64,000 nt of DNA, from positions 555,084 to 619,083 of the forward strand of contig NZ_LXUK01000022.1 of the NCBI RefSeq assembly GCF_013072695.1. The letters are read 5' to 3'. The DNA comes from Acinetobacter sp. Ac_5812. Lineage in GTDB: Bacteria > Pseudomonadota > Gammaproteobacteria > Pseudomonadales > Moraxellaceae. This document shows, piece by piece, positions 33,564 to 43,806 of the stretch (within the stretch, counting starts at the first letter, position 1; each line of letters begins with the position of its first letter). The notes under the pieces were generated by a model. The model was given only the letters and a program-made list of their open reading frames with translations. It ran no database searches and was not told the origin of the DNA. The position numbers and the translations under genes were made by a program.

Positions 33564-34310
33564 TTAATTTTTATGTTGAAGCTTATAACACTCATCTAAG
33601 GCAAGCTCATAATATTCAAGTCCTTCCTTCGCAGCCAAGAAGGCTTTTCTTTGCTGTACGGGGTCTTTATCACATAAGCGTTTGATCAACTCCATTGCCT
33701 CATATGGATGCAGATCATCATAATGTGCATGTGCTCTTAACCATGCCAACGAGCGTTTATTAATATTGACTTCGGGATGTTGTGTGTAGGTCTGAATCCC
33801 TTTATACACCTGAATGGTCCAATCTCCTGTCGCCCATTCAATCGCGAGATTAGTCGCTGCAATACTCTCTGCTAGACTTCCACGAAAATTAACATCCCAC
33901 AAGAAGTGATTCACCGCATTCATTGCAACAGGTGGCTTCACACTATTCAACATTTCAACTGTTAGACCAAAGCCCCCCGCCCAGTCCTGATACCAGTTTA
34001 AATGCCGCTCCTCAACCTTAATGTTTTGAATCAACCAGTCTCGGGTTTCCGTTACTCCATCCAGTGAAAAAGCAGTCGCTTTCGCTAGCGATCCTGCCAT
34101 ATAGGAAGGAAAATGCGCGACGAGTGGATAAAAATTCAGTAAGGCTGAACGAAAGCATTCAAGGCTTAAACAGCCATTGGCCATATCTAAGAATAACGGA
34201 TGTTTACTCACTCGTTCTTTTGAGGGTAATAATTCATCCCAGAATCGTTGCGCCCAACCCGAATGGGGTGTAATTTCTAATTTTGTTCCATATTGATTCA
34301 TAGCAGTCAT
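33564..34310 (-). CDS. Haem-oxygenase-like diiron protein, UndA/TenA-like
   Basis: A 248-residue all-helical protein of the TenA/PqqC superfamily, often annotated as a TenA regulator. Candidate metal ligands are Glu100 and His103 (KVEERHLNWY), Glu158 (AATNLAIEWATGDW), and His194, Asp198 and His201 (LRAHAHYDDLHPYEAMELI). These match the ligand pattern and even the numbering I recall for Pseudomonas UndA, the diiron oxidase that converts lauric acid to 1-undecene. This makes an oxygen-dependent diiron enzyme more likely than a regulator or thiaminase. Substrate and product here are unproven. It is convergent with phospholipase C and is a single-gene unit. Confidence 0.8.
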   Translation of the reverse strand: MTAMNQYGTKLEITPHSGWAQRFWDELLPSKERVSKHPLFLDMANGCLSLECFRSALLNFYPLVAHFPSYMAGSLAKATAFSLDGVTETRDWLIQNIKVEERHLNWYQDWAGGFGLTVEMLNSVKPPVAMNAVNHFLWDVNFRGSLAESIAATNLAIEWATGDWTIQVYKGIQTYTQHPEVNINKRSLAWLRAHAHYDDLHPYEAMELIKRLCDKDPVQQRKAFLAAKEGLEYYELALDECYKLQHKN

Positions 34311-34604
34311 TGCGATGCATCCTATTTCGTATGACTTAATCCAATCATCTTCGATGATTGCTGCTTTTTTATAAATTGTATCCTAATACCGTAAAGATAC
34401 AATCGTTTGTGATTTAGTTTGTAACAGTTTTTATTTCTTGAATCTAATTTAAACTTGAATCATTATATTAGGCAATGCCCCTTATATAAAAATTAATATT
34501 TTTTTATAATCTAATACACATTCTATTTAAATCAGTGTAACGTAGTAAAAAAATAATCCCTATTTTGACATTTATAACAACATTTGGGAGTGGTGAGAGA
34601 TAAG

Positions 34605-35834
34605 ATGAAGTTGAAAGCTTCCAATATTTTGGGACAAGAACAAATCGACTTGTTAATTTCTCGCGGGCTAAATTTAGTTTGGTTTCCTAAAGAATTAGAA
34701 GTGATCTATCGAGATCAGTACAGAAATGAGGCTGCGCATGAGTTCCGCTATCGCGCCCCTATTATTTTAGGTTTATATCTATTTCTAAGCTTCGGTATTT
34801 ATCAGGTTTTACCTACAGACCTACGTATTACTTGGATGGCAACCTACGGTTGGGTGGGTATCATCATTACATTCGCATGGTTACTTTCGTTCCTGCCAAG
34901 CATGAATAAGTGGTTCGATTACTATGTTTGTATCGGCTCAACAGGTGCGGTAGCAATCTCTTTCACCATCATTAACGTATTAGAGCAAGGGCAAAATAAT
35001 GTTTTGTTCCATGCTGCAATGATGTATGCAGTTGTCATCATCTATGCTTTTGTAGGAATGCGTTTCTACACAGCCATCATTGCTGGTTGGGTCGGCGGAT
35101 TAATTGGTATTGCGGCGAGTACATGGTTTAGCGGTGCTATTGACTGGACCTTCCTCAACCGTACTTATACCTTCAGTAGTTTTCTGGGTATGGCACTTGC
35201 TTATGCAACTGACCGCCAGCACCGTGAAAACTATTTGCAGAACTGCATGATTGAGCTCAATCGTTTAGAATTGATGCGACAAGCACAACAGTTGTCTATT
35301 TTATCCCAACAAGATGCTTTAACAGGTCTTGCCAATCGACGCTACCTAGACGAAGTCTTGGAAAATGAGTGGAAAAGAGCAACACGCCATGAGATGCCGA
35401 TTACCATCATGATGATTGATATCGATTTCTTTAAGCTCTACAACGATACTTTAGGACATATTCAAGGCGATCAATGCCTGCGACGTATTGCGATTATGTT
35501 GGGCTCTATCGCCTCGCGTAGTGGTGATCTGGCAGCACGCTACGGTGGTGAAGAGTTTCTACTCCTCTTCTCAATGACTGACCGTGATCAAGCCATTACT
35601 CAGGTACAAAGACTGATGGAGTTAGTCCGTAATATTGGAATTTTGCACCCACGTAGCAATGTTTCAAAACATGTGACCATTAGCGTAGGCGTTGCAACAA
35701 TGGTTCCCTGTGTAGGTGACAGTCTTTCTGAGTTTGTTGCACAAGCAGATCATGCATTATATATCGCAAAAAGTAATGGTCGTAATCAATATCATATTGC
35801 AACATCAGATAATATGATTTCTGAAGCTTTATAA
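34605..35834 (+). CDS. Diguanylate cyclase (GGDEF domain, membrane-bound)
   Basis: Synthesises cyclic di-GMP. From the ATG at 34605 (MKLKASNILGQEQ; GAGAGA upstream) the protein is 409 residues. The N-terminal half has ~6 membrane spans (~50-195). The C-terminal GGDEF domain has DALTGLANRRYLDEVL, MIDIDFFKLYNDTLGHIQGD and the active-site RYGGEEFLLLF. An RSGD inhibitory I-site lies five residues before GGEEF, so product feedback is expected. No EAL domain is present. Earlier TTG/GTG codons in frame are less likely starts. Confidence 0.92.
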   Translation: MKLKASNILGQEQIDLLISRGLNLVWFPKELEVIYRDQYRNEAAHEFRYRAPIILGLYLFLSFGIYQVLPTDLRITWMATYGWVGIIITFAWLLSFLPSMNKWFDYYVCIGSTGAVAISFTIINVLEQGQNNVLFHAAMMYAVVIIYAFVGMRFYTAIIAGWVGGLIGIAASTWFSGAIDWTFLNRTYTFSSFLGMALAYATDRQHRENYLQNCMIELNRLELMRQAQQLSILSQQDALTGLANRRYLDEVLENEWKRATRHEMPITIMMIDIDFFKLYNDTLGHIQGDQCLRRIAIMLGSIASRSGDLAARYGGEEFLLLFSMTDRDQAITQVQRLMELVRNIGILHPRSNVSKHVTISVGVATMVPCVGDSLSEFVAQADHALYIAKSNGRNQYHIATSDNMISEAL

Positions 35835-35895
35835 TTGATTCATTATTATTAAATGAATATTAAACTAATATTTAATTAAAGCACTTTAAAATGTG

Positions 35896-35943
35896 ATGTA
35901 AGCCGCAGATATAATAAATTATATGTGCGGCTTAATATTTTTA
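35896..35943. terminator. Bidirectional terminator between the diguanylate cyclase gene and aroC
   Basis: TAAGCCGCA pairs with TGTGCGGCTTA across an A/T-rich loop that can itself pair (ATATAAT/ATTATAT), followed by TAATATTTTTATT. It abuts the aroC stop and can serve both convergent genes. Confidence 0.75.
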
Positions 35944-37035
35944 TTAAGGTTCGATTGGTTCAAATGGTGGAATCACATCTGCATTTTGTGCACGATGTCT
36001 TAAAAAATGATCCATTAACACGATCGCCAACATTGCTTCAGCAATTGGTGTTGCACGTACACCGACACATGGATCATGACGACCTTTAGTCAATACGTCG
36101 GTATTTTCTCGCTCAATCGAAATCGTTTTACCCGGTGTGGTAATACTTGCGGTTGGTTTCAGTGCAATCGCCACGCGAATGTTTTGACCACTTGAAATCC
36201 CACCTAAGATACCACCTGCATGATTGGCAAGGAAGCCATCGGTAGTGAGTTCATCACGTGTTTCATGGCCAAATTGTCCTGCGACTGCAAAACCATCACC
36301 AATTTCAACACCTTTAACTGCATTGATGCTCATCATGGCGTGGGCAATATCAGCATCTAAACGATCAAATACAGGCTCACCCCAACCGACAGGTACTCTT
36401 TCAGCAATGATTTCAAGCTTGGCGCCACAGCTGGTACCTTGCTCACGTAACGCAGTGACTAATTGTTCAAAGCGAGGAACCGCATCCACATCGCCACAGA
36501 AAAATGGGTTATTTGGCACTTCAGCCCAATCCAGTTTTTCTGCTACTTCATTGCCGATTTGTGTGACATGTCCACGAATATCAATACCAAATTTTTCAGC
36601 AAGATATTTCTTGGCAATTGCACCCGCCGCAACACGCATCGCCGTTTCACGAGCGCTCGAACGACCGCCACCACGATAGTCACGGAAACCGTATTTTTGC
36701 GTATAAGTGTAATCCGCATGGCCTGGACGGAAAGTTTGAGCGATATTGCCGTAGTCTTTTGATTTCTGATCCGTATTACGGATCAATAAACCAATCGATG
36801 TGCCTGTGGTTTTACCTTCGAAAACACCTGAGATAATCTCAACTTGATCTGGTTCTTTACGTTGCGTTGCAAACTTCGATGTTCCCGGTTTACGGCGATC
36901 TAAGTCTTTTTGCAAATCTGCTTCACAAAGCTCAAGACCAGGCGGCACACCATCGACAATCGCCATCAAGCCCGCACCATGTGACTCGCCACAGGTTGTT
37001 ACTCGAAACAGTTGCCCAATACTATTCCCTGCCAT
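35944..37035 (-). CDS. aroC: Chorismate synthase
   Basis: Converts EPSP to chorismate, the last step of the shikimate pathway, using reduced FMN. The 363-residue product carries the three family signatures: [18 protein letters not shown] near the N-terminus, the central [24 protein letters not shown], and the C-terminal [22 protein letters not shown]. It lies 11 bp after prmB and is probably co-transcribed with it. Confidence 0.97.
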   Translation of the reverse strand: MAGNSIGQLFRVTTCGESHGAGLMAIVDGVPPGLELCEADLQKDLDRRKPGTSKFATQRKEPDQVEIISGVFEGKTTGTSIGLLIRNTDQKSKDYGNIAQTFRPGHADYTYTQKYGFRDYRGGGRSSARETAMRVAAGAIAKKYLAEKFGIDIRGHVTQIGNEVAEKLDWAEVPNNPFFCGDVDAVPRFEQLVTALREQGTSCGAKLEIIAERVPVGWGEPVFDRLDADIAHAMMSINAVKGVEIGDGFAVAGQFGHETRDELTTDGFLANHAGGILGGISSGQNIRVAIALKPTASITTPGKTISIERENTDVLTKGRHDPCVGVRATPIAEAMLAIVLMDHFLRHRAQNADVIPPFEPIEP

Positions 37036-37046
37036 GCTTTAACCCC

Positions 37047-38057
37047 TTAGTTTTGAACTGATTGCTGAAAGACTTCTTTATAACGGCGGCATTGTTCAGC
37101 AGTTAAAGCAAAAATACCAGAACCGCCTTTTTGGAAAGTGAGCCAATGGAAGTCAACTGTATTGAAGTTCTGACGCATTGCCCATTCAGAATTACCAACT
37201 TCAATCACAATCAAGCCATCTTCAGTTAAATAATCAGCAGCTTGGGCTAACATTTTACGGACTAAATCTAAGCCATCTTGACCCGCAGCCAGTGCAAGCT
37301 CAGGTTCATGTAAGAATTCTTCTGGTAAATCCGCCATATCTTCTGCATCCACATACGGTGGATTACTGACGATCAAGTCATATTGATTTTCAGCAGGAAT
37401 TTTTGAGAATAAGTCTGATTCAAGCAATGCCACTTGGTACTGCTTGTCGTGGTGCTCTGTGTTGATTGAAGCCACTTCCAGCGCTTCTTTTGAAATGTCA
37501 GTCGCATCAACTTCTGATTCTGGATATGCATAAGCTAACGCAATCGCAATACAACCCGAACCCGTACACATATCTAAAATACGTTGTGGTGTTTTTGGAT
37601 TGTTATTTTCAGGCAAGTTATTTAATGCTTCCAGCATACGCCCATTTTCATCTAGGCAGTACGGCGCAAAACGTTGTTCAATCAACTCAGCAATCGGTGA
37701 ACGTGGAATCAAGACACGCTCATCTACATAGAATGGCTTATTGAAGAAATAGGCCAAGTTCAATAAATATGACGTTGGAATACGATCATTGATACGACGT
37801 TCTAGCAAACTGAGGAATTCTGCTTTTTCACTTGGTAAAAGTTTGGCATCCAGAATTTCAGCATCTGCTTTCCACTCCAGTGATAGTGTTTGTAGTACCA
37901 ATGCAGAACTCTCTGCAAAATAATCTTGAGTACCTTGACCTAAGTGCGCGTCATATTGACGCATTGCGGTTACCCCAAAACGAACAAAATCTCGAATGGT
38001 TACTAGGTTTTCAGCCGCTTCTTGTAAATGTTCAGGGCTGATTGTAGGTCGCTCCAC
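37047..38057 (-). CDS. prmB: 50S ribosomal protein L3 N5-glutamine methyltransferase PrmB
   Basis: Methylates a glutamine of ribosomal protein L3. The 336-residue protein has an N-terminal helical domain, the SAM-binding motif RILDMCTGSGCIAIALAYAYP, and the catalytic NPPYVD loop (SNPPYVDAEDMADLPEEF) typical of HemK/PrmB methyltransferases. Its position directly before aroC is the common prmB-aroC arrangement and separates it from the release-factor methyltransferase PrmC. Confidence 0.93.
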   Translation of the reverse strand: MERPTISPEHLQEAAENLVTIRDFVRFGVTAMRQYDAHLGQGTQDYFAESSALVLQTLSLEWKADAEILDAKLLPSEKAEFLSLLERRINDRIPTSYLLNLAYFFNKPFYVDERVLIPRSPIAELIEQRFAPYCLDENGRMLEALNNLPENNNPKTPQRILDMCTGSGCIAIALAYAYPESEVDATDISKEALEVASINTEHHDKQYQVALLESDLFSKIPAENQYDLIVSNPPYVDAEDMADLPEEFLHEPELALAAGQDGLDLVRKMLAQAADYLTEDGLIVIEVGNSEWAMRQNFNTVDFHWLTFQKGGSGIFALTAEQCRRYKEVFQQSVQN

Positions 38058-38124
38058 TTAGGCGTCTCCAAAAGTGCTAATTGCAAAACGCTTTATTCTA
38101 ACGGGATTAAGGTTGATTTAACAA

Positions 38125-38154
38125 TAAAAAAACCGCCTCTCTACACAAAGCGGT
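38125..38154 (-). terminator. Terminator of trpB
   Basis: On the minus strand ACCGC pairs with GCGGT around a loop of 13 nt, followed by a run of T. The stem is short but the T-tract is strong. Confidence 0.6.
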
Positions 38155-38183
38155 CTATTAACCTTGAGATATTCAACAAGAAC

Positions 38184-39389
38184 TTATAGGCCTAGCTTTT
38201 CTGCCACATAATCCGAGTCTTTATCGCCACGTCCAGAAAGATTGACCACGATCTTAATACCTTTATCCAACTTAGGCGCTTCGCGTAACGCCCAAGCCAC
38301 CGCATGCGAACTTTCCAAAGCAGGAACAATACCTTCAACACGTGAAAGCGTCATAAAGGCATCCAAACATTCCTGATCCGTCGCCGTTTCATATTGCACA
38401 CGACCAAGCTCTTTCAGGAAACTATGTTGTGGCCCGACACCCGGATAATCCAAGCCCGAAGCAATGGAATGCACTGGCAATGGCTCACCGTTATCATCTT
38501 CCAGCACATAGCACGCCATACCATGAATCTGTCCCGGCTTTCCTAAAGTCAAAGTGGCTGAATGTTTATCTGTATCCAAGCCATGACCCGCAGGTTCTAC
38601 ACCAACTAATTGGACTTCAGGCGTATTTAAAAATGCAGTGAATGCACCAATCGCATTTGAGCCACCACCGATACAAGCAACTACATAATCCGGATTCTTT
38701 CCAAAGCGTTCATTAGCTTGAGTTTTGATTTCATTGCCAATAATTGATTGAAAGTCCCGTACCATTTTCGGGAAAGGATGTGGCCCAACCACCGAGCCAA
38801 TCGCATAGATATAGTTTTTAGGATCTTTTAAGTATTCTTCAAAAGCGCTATCCACTGCATCTTTTAAAGTCGCCGTACCTTGAGTCACAGCAACAAGTTT
38901 CGCACCCAAGATTTTCATCTTCACGACATTCGGATGTTCTTTTTCAATATCAACTTGACCCATATGGATTTCACATGGAATACCGACCAATGCACAAGCC
39001 GTTGCCAAAGCCACGCCGTGTTGCCCGGCACCTGTCTCGGCAATGACTTTGCGCTTTCCCATATATTTGGCAAGCAACGCTTCACCCAAACAATGGTTAA
39101 TCTTATGCGCACCCGTATGGTTCAGATCTTCACGTTTGAGATAAATCTGTGCACCGCCCAATTGATCAGACAAACGCTTGGCATGGAACAACGGACTTGG
39201 ACGGCCAACATAGTTTTTGAATAAGTCATTCAGCTCATCCTGAAATTCAGCGGTATGACGAATCTCTTCATAGGCCGCATTAATTTCATCCATTGCTTCT
39301 TTTAAATGTGGTGGAATGAACTGACCACCAAAACTGCCAAAGAAACCGGCTTCATTCGGCAAAGCAACGCCATTAATTTGATGTTCCAT
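38184..39389 (-). CDS. trpB: Tryptophan synthase beta chain
   Basis: Condenses indole and serine to tryptophan with PLP. The 401-residue product has the PLP lysine in [18 protein letters not shown], the following [18 protein letters not shown] segment, the phosphate-binding [10 protein letters not shown] and the C-terminal LSGRGDKD. A start codon of [29 protein letters not shown] fits the family. No trpA lies in the window on its downstream side. Confidence 0.97.
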   Translation of the reverse strand: MEHQINGVALPNEAGFFGSFGGQFIPPHLKEAMDEINAAYEEIRHTAEFQDELNDLFKNYVGRPSPLFHAKRLSDQLGGAQIYLKREDLNHTGAHKINHCLGEALLAKYMGKRKVIAETGAGQHGVALATACALVGIPCEIHMGQVDIEKEHPNVVKMKILGAKLVAVTQGTATLKDAVDSAFEEYLKDPKNYIYAIGSVVGPHPFPKMVRDFQSIIGNEIKTQANERFGKNPDYVVACIGGGSNAIGAFTAFLNTPEVQLVGVEPAGHGLDTDKHSATLTLGKPGQIHGMACYVLEDDNGEPLPVHSIASGLDYPGVGPQHSFLKELGRVQYETATDQECLDAFMTLSRVEGIVPALESSHAVAWALREAPKLDKGIKIVVNLSGRGDKDSDYVAEKLGL

Positions 39390-39425
39390 ATATTTTCCTG
39401 TTCTTATAAAGTCTTTATATAAAAT

Positions 39426-40613
39426 TTAACGTGATAAATAGCGGGTCATGTCCTCAAGACCTTTTAAAGTCATTGGAAACATATGATCTTCAAAAATTTC
39501 TTTAATCCAGTTAATGGTTTGAGTGTAATGCCAATAACCTTCCGTTTCAGGGTTCAACCACGCGGTTTTATCAAAATGCTGACGTAAACGTCTGAGCCAA
39601 ACTTCTCCTGATTCTTCATTCATATATTCAACTGAACCACCCGCAGACTTTAACTCATACGGCGCCATGCTGGCATCACCAACCACGATGACACGATAAT
39701 CACGTCCATAAGTATGGAACAGATCCCACGTATTCATACGTGTTGAGCTACGGCGATGGTTATCTTTCCAGACATAGTCATACAGACAGTTATGGAAATA
39801 GAAATATTCGAGAGTTTTAAATTCTGATTTGGCTGCGCTGAATAGTTTTTCACATTCCGCAATATACGCATCCATTGAACCACCGACATCAAACAGCATG
39901 AGCACTTTAATGCGGTTACGACGCTCAGGGACCAACTGTACATCCAAAATCCCTTGTTTGGCTGTCTCACGAATGGTGCCATCGACATCCAGCTCTTCAG
40001 CAGCGCCTTGACGTGCAAATTTACGCAAACGGCGTAAAGCAATTTGCATCTGACGGGTTCCCAAAACCTGATCATCATCTAGATTTTGGTATTTACGTTG
40101 TTCCCAAACTTTAACCGCCGAACGTTTACGCCCTGGTCCACCAATACGAACACCTTCTGGATGATCACCAAACGCACCAAAAGGTGAAGTTCCTCCAGTG
40201 CCAATCATGCGATTGCCACCCTGATGTTTTTTATGCTGTTCACGTAAACGTTCTTCCAGCATTTTCATCAGCTCTTCAAGAGAACCTGCTTTTTGCAACT
40301 CTTCACGTTGCTCTGGGGTAAGATGTTTCTCTAATAGTTCAAGATCAAACCAGTCTTTGGGTAGCTTATGAACTTGTTTTAGCAATTCATCTAAATCAAA
40401 AGTTTCGATGCCATCAAAATAATCTTTCATGGCACGATCGAACTTATCAAAAAAGCGCTCATCTTTGACTAAAACAGTTTTAGCCAATTGATAGAACTGT
40501 TCCTGATCTGCAAACACAAGACCTGACGCGACCGCCTGATTAAGATCAATGAGCTCACGTGTTGTTACAGGCACGCCATATTTGCGTAAGGTGTAAAACA
40601 GTCGCACAAACAT
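39426..40613 (-). CDS. VWA domain-containing protein (CoxE-like)
   Basis: A 395-residue partner of a MoxR-type AAA+ ATPase. The N-terminal ~130 residues are helical and charged. The C-terminal von Willebrand A domain begins NRIKVLMLFDVGGSMDAYI (Asp242, Gly244, Ser246). The MIDAS motif DxSxS is therefore DxGxS, losing the first metal-coordinating Ser. The RKRSAVKVWEQRKYQNLDDD segment precedes the domain. The MoxR gene is 12 bp upstream, so the two form a unit; MoxR/VWA pairs generally act as chaperones for metalloenzyme or complex assembly, and the client here is unknown. Confidence 0.85.
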   Translation of the reverse strand: MFVRLFYTLRKYGVPVTTRELIDLNQAVASGLVFADQEQFYQLAKTVLVKDERFFDKFDRAMKDYFDGIETFDLDELLKQVHKLPKDWFDLELLEKHLTPEQREELQKAGSLEELMKMLEERLREQHKKHQGGNRMIGTGGTSPFGAFGDHPEGVRIGGPGRKRSAVKVWEQRKYQNLDDDQVLGTRQMQIALRRLRKFARQGAAEELDVDGTIRETAKQGILDVQLVPERRNRIKVLMLFDVGGSMDAYIAECEKLFSAAKSEFKTLEYFYFHNCLYDYVWKDNHRRSSTRMNTWDLFHTYGRDYRVIVVGDASMAPYELKSAGGSVEYMNEESGEVWLRRLRQHFDKTAWLNPETEGYWHYTQTINWIKEIFEDHMFPMTLKGLEDMTRYLSR

Positions 40614-40625
40614 TTTTAAACACTC

Positions 40626-41477
40626 TTAGCGGCGTGACATAAAGGCTAAACGTTCAAGCAATTGCACATCTTGTTCATTCTTAATCAAGGCGCCATACAA
40701 TGGTGGAATCGCTTTCGATTTATCGTGATTACGTAACACATCTTCTGGCATATCATCTGCCATCAGCAGACTTAACCAGTCAATGAGTTCTGATGTTGAA
40801 GGTGGTTTCTTCAAATTCGGGATTTCACGTAATTTAAAGAAGACCTGTAGTGCTTCACTGACTAAGGTATTTGAAATATTCGGGAAATGTACTGCAATGA
40901 TGTCACGCATGGTTGCATCATCAGGGAACTCAATATAATGGAAGAAACAACGACGCAAGAATGCATCTGGTAGTTCCTTCTCATTATTCGAGGTAATAAT
41001 CACGATTGGGCGTTGTGTCGCGGTAATGGTCTCCCCTGTCTCATAAACATAGAACGACATTTTGTCGAGTTCATGCAATAAGTCATTTGGAAACTCAATA
41101 TCCGCCTTGTCGATTTCATCAATCAACAATACACAACGCTCTTCGCTGGTAAATGCTTCCCACAATTTACCGGGTTTAATATAGTTCTTAATGTCGTAGA
41201 CACGATCATCACCTAACTGGCTATCACGCAAACGTGAAACAGCATCATATTCATACAGACCTTGCTGCGCTTTGGTGGTTGATTTGATATGCCAAGTAAT
41301 CAGCTTCAAACCCAAGCTTTCAGCCACTTGCTCTGCAAGTAGTGTTTTACCAGTACCTGGCTCACCTTTAACCAATAATGGTTTTTGTAAGGCACGAGCA
41401 GCTTTCACTGCAAGTTTCAGGCTATCGGTCGCAATATATTGATCTGTACCAGTGAAGTGTTGTGTATCAGCAGACAT
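40626..41477 (-). CDS. MoxR family AAA+ ATPase
   Basis: 283 residues with Walker A (VKGEPGTGKTLLAEQVA), Walker B (CVLLIDEIDKADIEFPNDLL), a sensor-1 Asn (IVITSNNEKELPDAFLRRC) and a C-terminal lid. It acts with the VWA protein downstream as an ATP-driven assembly or remodelling factor. The segment DRVYDIKNYIKPGKLWEAF is typical of the branch found with CoxE-like partners. Confidence 0.88.
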   Translation of the reverse strand: MSADTQHFTGTDQYIATDSLKLAVKAARALQKPLLVKGEPGTGKTLLAEQVAESLGLKLITWHIKSTTKAQQGLYEYDAVSRLRDSQLGDDRVYDIKNYIKPGKLWEAFTSEERCVLLIDEIDKADIEFPNDLLHELDKMSFYVYETGETITATQRPIVIITSNNEKELPDAFLRRCFFHYIEFPDDATMRDIIAVHFPNISNTLVSEALQVFFKLREIPNLKKPPSTSELIDWLSLLMADDMPEDVLRNHDKSKAIPPLYGALIKNEQDVQLLERLAFMSRR

Positions 41478-41512
41478 TTTAAAACCTTATTTTTCTATAT
41501 TTAACATCGTAT

Positions 41513-41902
41513 CTAAACTGAACGTGCAGTTTTATTTGCAGTGTATTTTGACCAGCAGAAGCCGATCAGTAACCCCGTACCAATGACAAATAAAATCAAT
41601 GATAAGTTAGACCAGACTAAGACATGTTCTTTGGTGAGGACACCAAAAAGCAAACCAAAAATTGCTGGCGCTAAGGCCGAGTTTGGACCTTCTGAAATTG
41701 TTGGAGTCGCAAGAACTGCAAAGGCAATAATCCAAAGGATGCCACCAATTGGATTGGGTAGGCGTGACATCAAACGATACCAGCACCACAATGCAATGAG
41801 TGTCCCTGTAACATAAACAATGATCGCAACATTTTCTTCTGGAAATTGATCCAGAACCGAAAGAATGTTAGACCATATCGCTGTTAAAGTCTCAAGCACC
41901 AC
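41513..41902 (-). CDS. Hypothetical membrane protein
   Basis: 129 residues, not recognised. Four hydrophobic segments can be seen (~22-42, 49-66, 74-92, 97-115), with a short polar N-terminus and a basic C-terminus ([13 protein letters not shown]). Its start overlaps the stop of the ycgL-like gene by 11 bases, and it precedes the MoxR gene by 35 bp. Confidence 0.7.
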   Translation of the reverse strand: MVLETLTAIWSNILSVLDQFPEENVAIIVYVTGTLIALWCWYRLMSRLPNPIGGILWIIAFAVLATPTISEGPNSALAPAIFGLLFGVLTKEHVLVWSNLSLILFVIGTGLLIGFCWSKYTANKTARSV

Positions 41903-42197
41903 GTAAGCCCTCTGGTTCTACCGCATTCGGATTAATTAATCCTTCTGGTGGCATCTGAATAAAAAAGCCTTTGGTATTTAATGAATCTAACACATGTAAA
42001 ACGTTAGCACGTGCAAGTTTACGCTCATTATGAAGCTCTAAATGCATGACAAAGGTGGCTTTGCCAAATGCTTGTAGAACTGTTTCTGGAACACCTTCAA
42101 ATGGGTTTTCTTGTTCCTTGTCATCAGGATAATTTGGACGAGCAATATACATATACATTTCATCTTTTTTGCTCGATCTATAAATATCGCAGTGCAT
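41892..42197 (-). CDS. YcgL domain-containing protein
   Basis: A 101-residue conserved protein of unknown function. The start [21 protein letters not shown] and the sequence [49 protein letters not shown] match the YcgL family in pattern and length. In many gammaproteobacteria ycgL neighbours rnd, as here (rnd is the next gene upstream). Confidence 0.9.
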   Translation of the reverse strand: MHCDIYRSSKKDEMYMYIARPNYPDDKEQENPFEGVPETVLQAFGKATFVMHLELHNERKLARANVLHVLDSLNTKGFFIQMPPEGLINPNAVEPEGLRGA

Positions 42198-42340
42198 GTT
42201 TACTCACATCTATTAACAATCAAAGACAGCATACATGAAAATAAAAATGGATACATTAAGGATTGTTAACGCTGGAGTCGTGTTTTTGCGCTCTTTAAAT
42301 GGCAAGTACAAAACGAAAAGACAAAACAATGCGTCAAAAT

Positions 42341-42373
42341 AAAAAAAAGAGCGAATCATTGATTCACTCTTTC
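42341..42373 (-). terminator. Terminator of rnd
   Basis: On the minus strand AAAGAGTGAATCA pairs with TGATTCGCTCTTT (one mismatch), followed by a long T run. Confidence 0.88.
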
Positions 42374-42377
42374 CTGT

Positions 42378-43520
42378 TTATCGTACCACTTTCATTTGTG
42401 TGGAAAGATATTCAATATCTTCTTTTAATAACGCAATCAATGGTTGCGTCAGAATGTCATAGCGCCAACCCATTAAATAACTCGGTAAAGACTGCTCATC
42501 TAAATGAAAGACCACATGTTCATAGATCGCATTCATCCATTTCTTACGTAGTAATACTTCTTTCGGTATCCCAGTTTCTAAAACCACACTTTCAATCAAC
42601 GCATCAATTTTAGGTGCAACTTCTTTAGAATTACTTTTGATTGGTTTAACCATGCGCAATGGCCATTCTTCCTCTGGCGGTAAGAACTTGAGTAAATCAA
42701 GAATCATTTTGCCATGTTCGCGTACAATATGCGGGCGAATATCTTTTATACGTGCCAACTGAAAATTATTACGTGGATTCTTTTCCACCAAATCAATCAT
42801 GGTGGAGTTTCTAAGAATAAAGCTACGCGGCTGATTCAGTGCTTTGGTAATCTGCTCTCGCCAAATACTGAGTTGTTGCAACTGCATCAATTCACGGCGT
42901 GAATGGCGATAATTACCGATATCGGTGTACAACTCTGCCAGTGGTGTTTCCATGGCAATCTCTTTGGTGAGATTTTGACAATCTTCCAATACGTATTGAT
43001 ACAGCCCTTTTGCTTTCAGATCTGTTTTTAGCGCATCTGCAAGTTTGCTTAAATAGATCACATCATTTGCCGCATAGCACATTTGCTCTTGGGTCAATGG
43101 CCGAGCAAGCCAGTCCGAACGAGTCTGATCTTTTTCGATCTCAATATTCAAACAGGTTTTAAGCGCATTTTGATAACTGACTTGAAGCCCATGTCCGAGA
43201 AATGCCAAAGCAACTTGGGTGTCGAATACATTATTTAATGGTTTTTGGTCAGCATAATGATAGATCAGATCAATATCTTCGCCGCAGGCATGAAAAATAT
43301 TTTGTTGAGCCGCAAAAATTTTCGGCCAAAAATTGCTGAGATCCAACGCGGTACCATCAAGCAACAGAATTTGACCATTTAAATTGATTTGGCAAACACC
43401 AAGTTTAGGATATAAGGTATCGACCTTAATAAACTCGGTATCAAGGGCGTAGACAGAACACTGTTCCATCTGCTTGAGGAGAACAGCTAAATCTTGTTGC
43501 TGTTGGATAAACTGAAACAT
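42378..43520 (-). CDS. rnd: Ribonuclease D
   Basis: A 3'-5' exoribonuclease that trims tRNA precursors. The 380-residue product has the DEDD catalytic motifs: YALDTEFIK (ExoI), HACGEDIDLIYHYA (ExoII) and MCYAANDVIYLSKLAD (ExoIII, Y-x3-D). An HRDC domain follows (~205-290, LQQLSIWREQITKALNQPRSFILRNSTMIDLV). The usual length is ~375. Confidence 0.95.
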   Translation of the reverse strand: MFQFIQQQQDLAVLLKQMEQCSVYALDTEFIKVDTLYPKLGVCQINLNGQILLLDGTALDLSNFWPKIFAAQQNIFHACGEDIDLIYHYADQKPLNNVFDTQVALAFLGHGLQVSYQNALKTCLNIEIEKDQTRSDWLARPLTQEQMCYAANDVIYLSKLADALKTDLKAKGLYQYVLEDCQNLTKEIAMETPLAELYTDIGNYRHSRRELMQLQQLSIWREQITKALNQPRSFILRNSTMIDLVEKNPRNNFQLARIKDIRPHIVREHGKMILDLLKFLPPEEEWPLRMVKPIKSNSKEVAPKIDALIESVVLETGIPKEVLLRKKWMNAIYEHVVFHLDEQSLPSYLMGWRYDILTQPLIALLKEDIEYLSTQMKVVR

Positions 43521-43806
43521 GTGTGCTCAAGTAAAATAATAAAGAACCATGTGCAATAAAACTGCCCAATGTCAGTCATTGCTCAACTGAAAAATACAAA
43601 AAAATTAATTGGTATTCCACATGCAAGACATGAAATTACTCCTCTTCCATTCATCAAAAAACGAAAATCCTTTTCGCCCGTCAATAGTGCCACAAATCAC
43701 AATAAATAGATCTACGATAATGTTAGACAAAATGTAAAATTTAATTATTTGTTTAAATTAACAGCATGAATTTAATATAAATATATAAAAATGCGAATGA
43801 ACCCCG

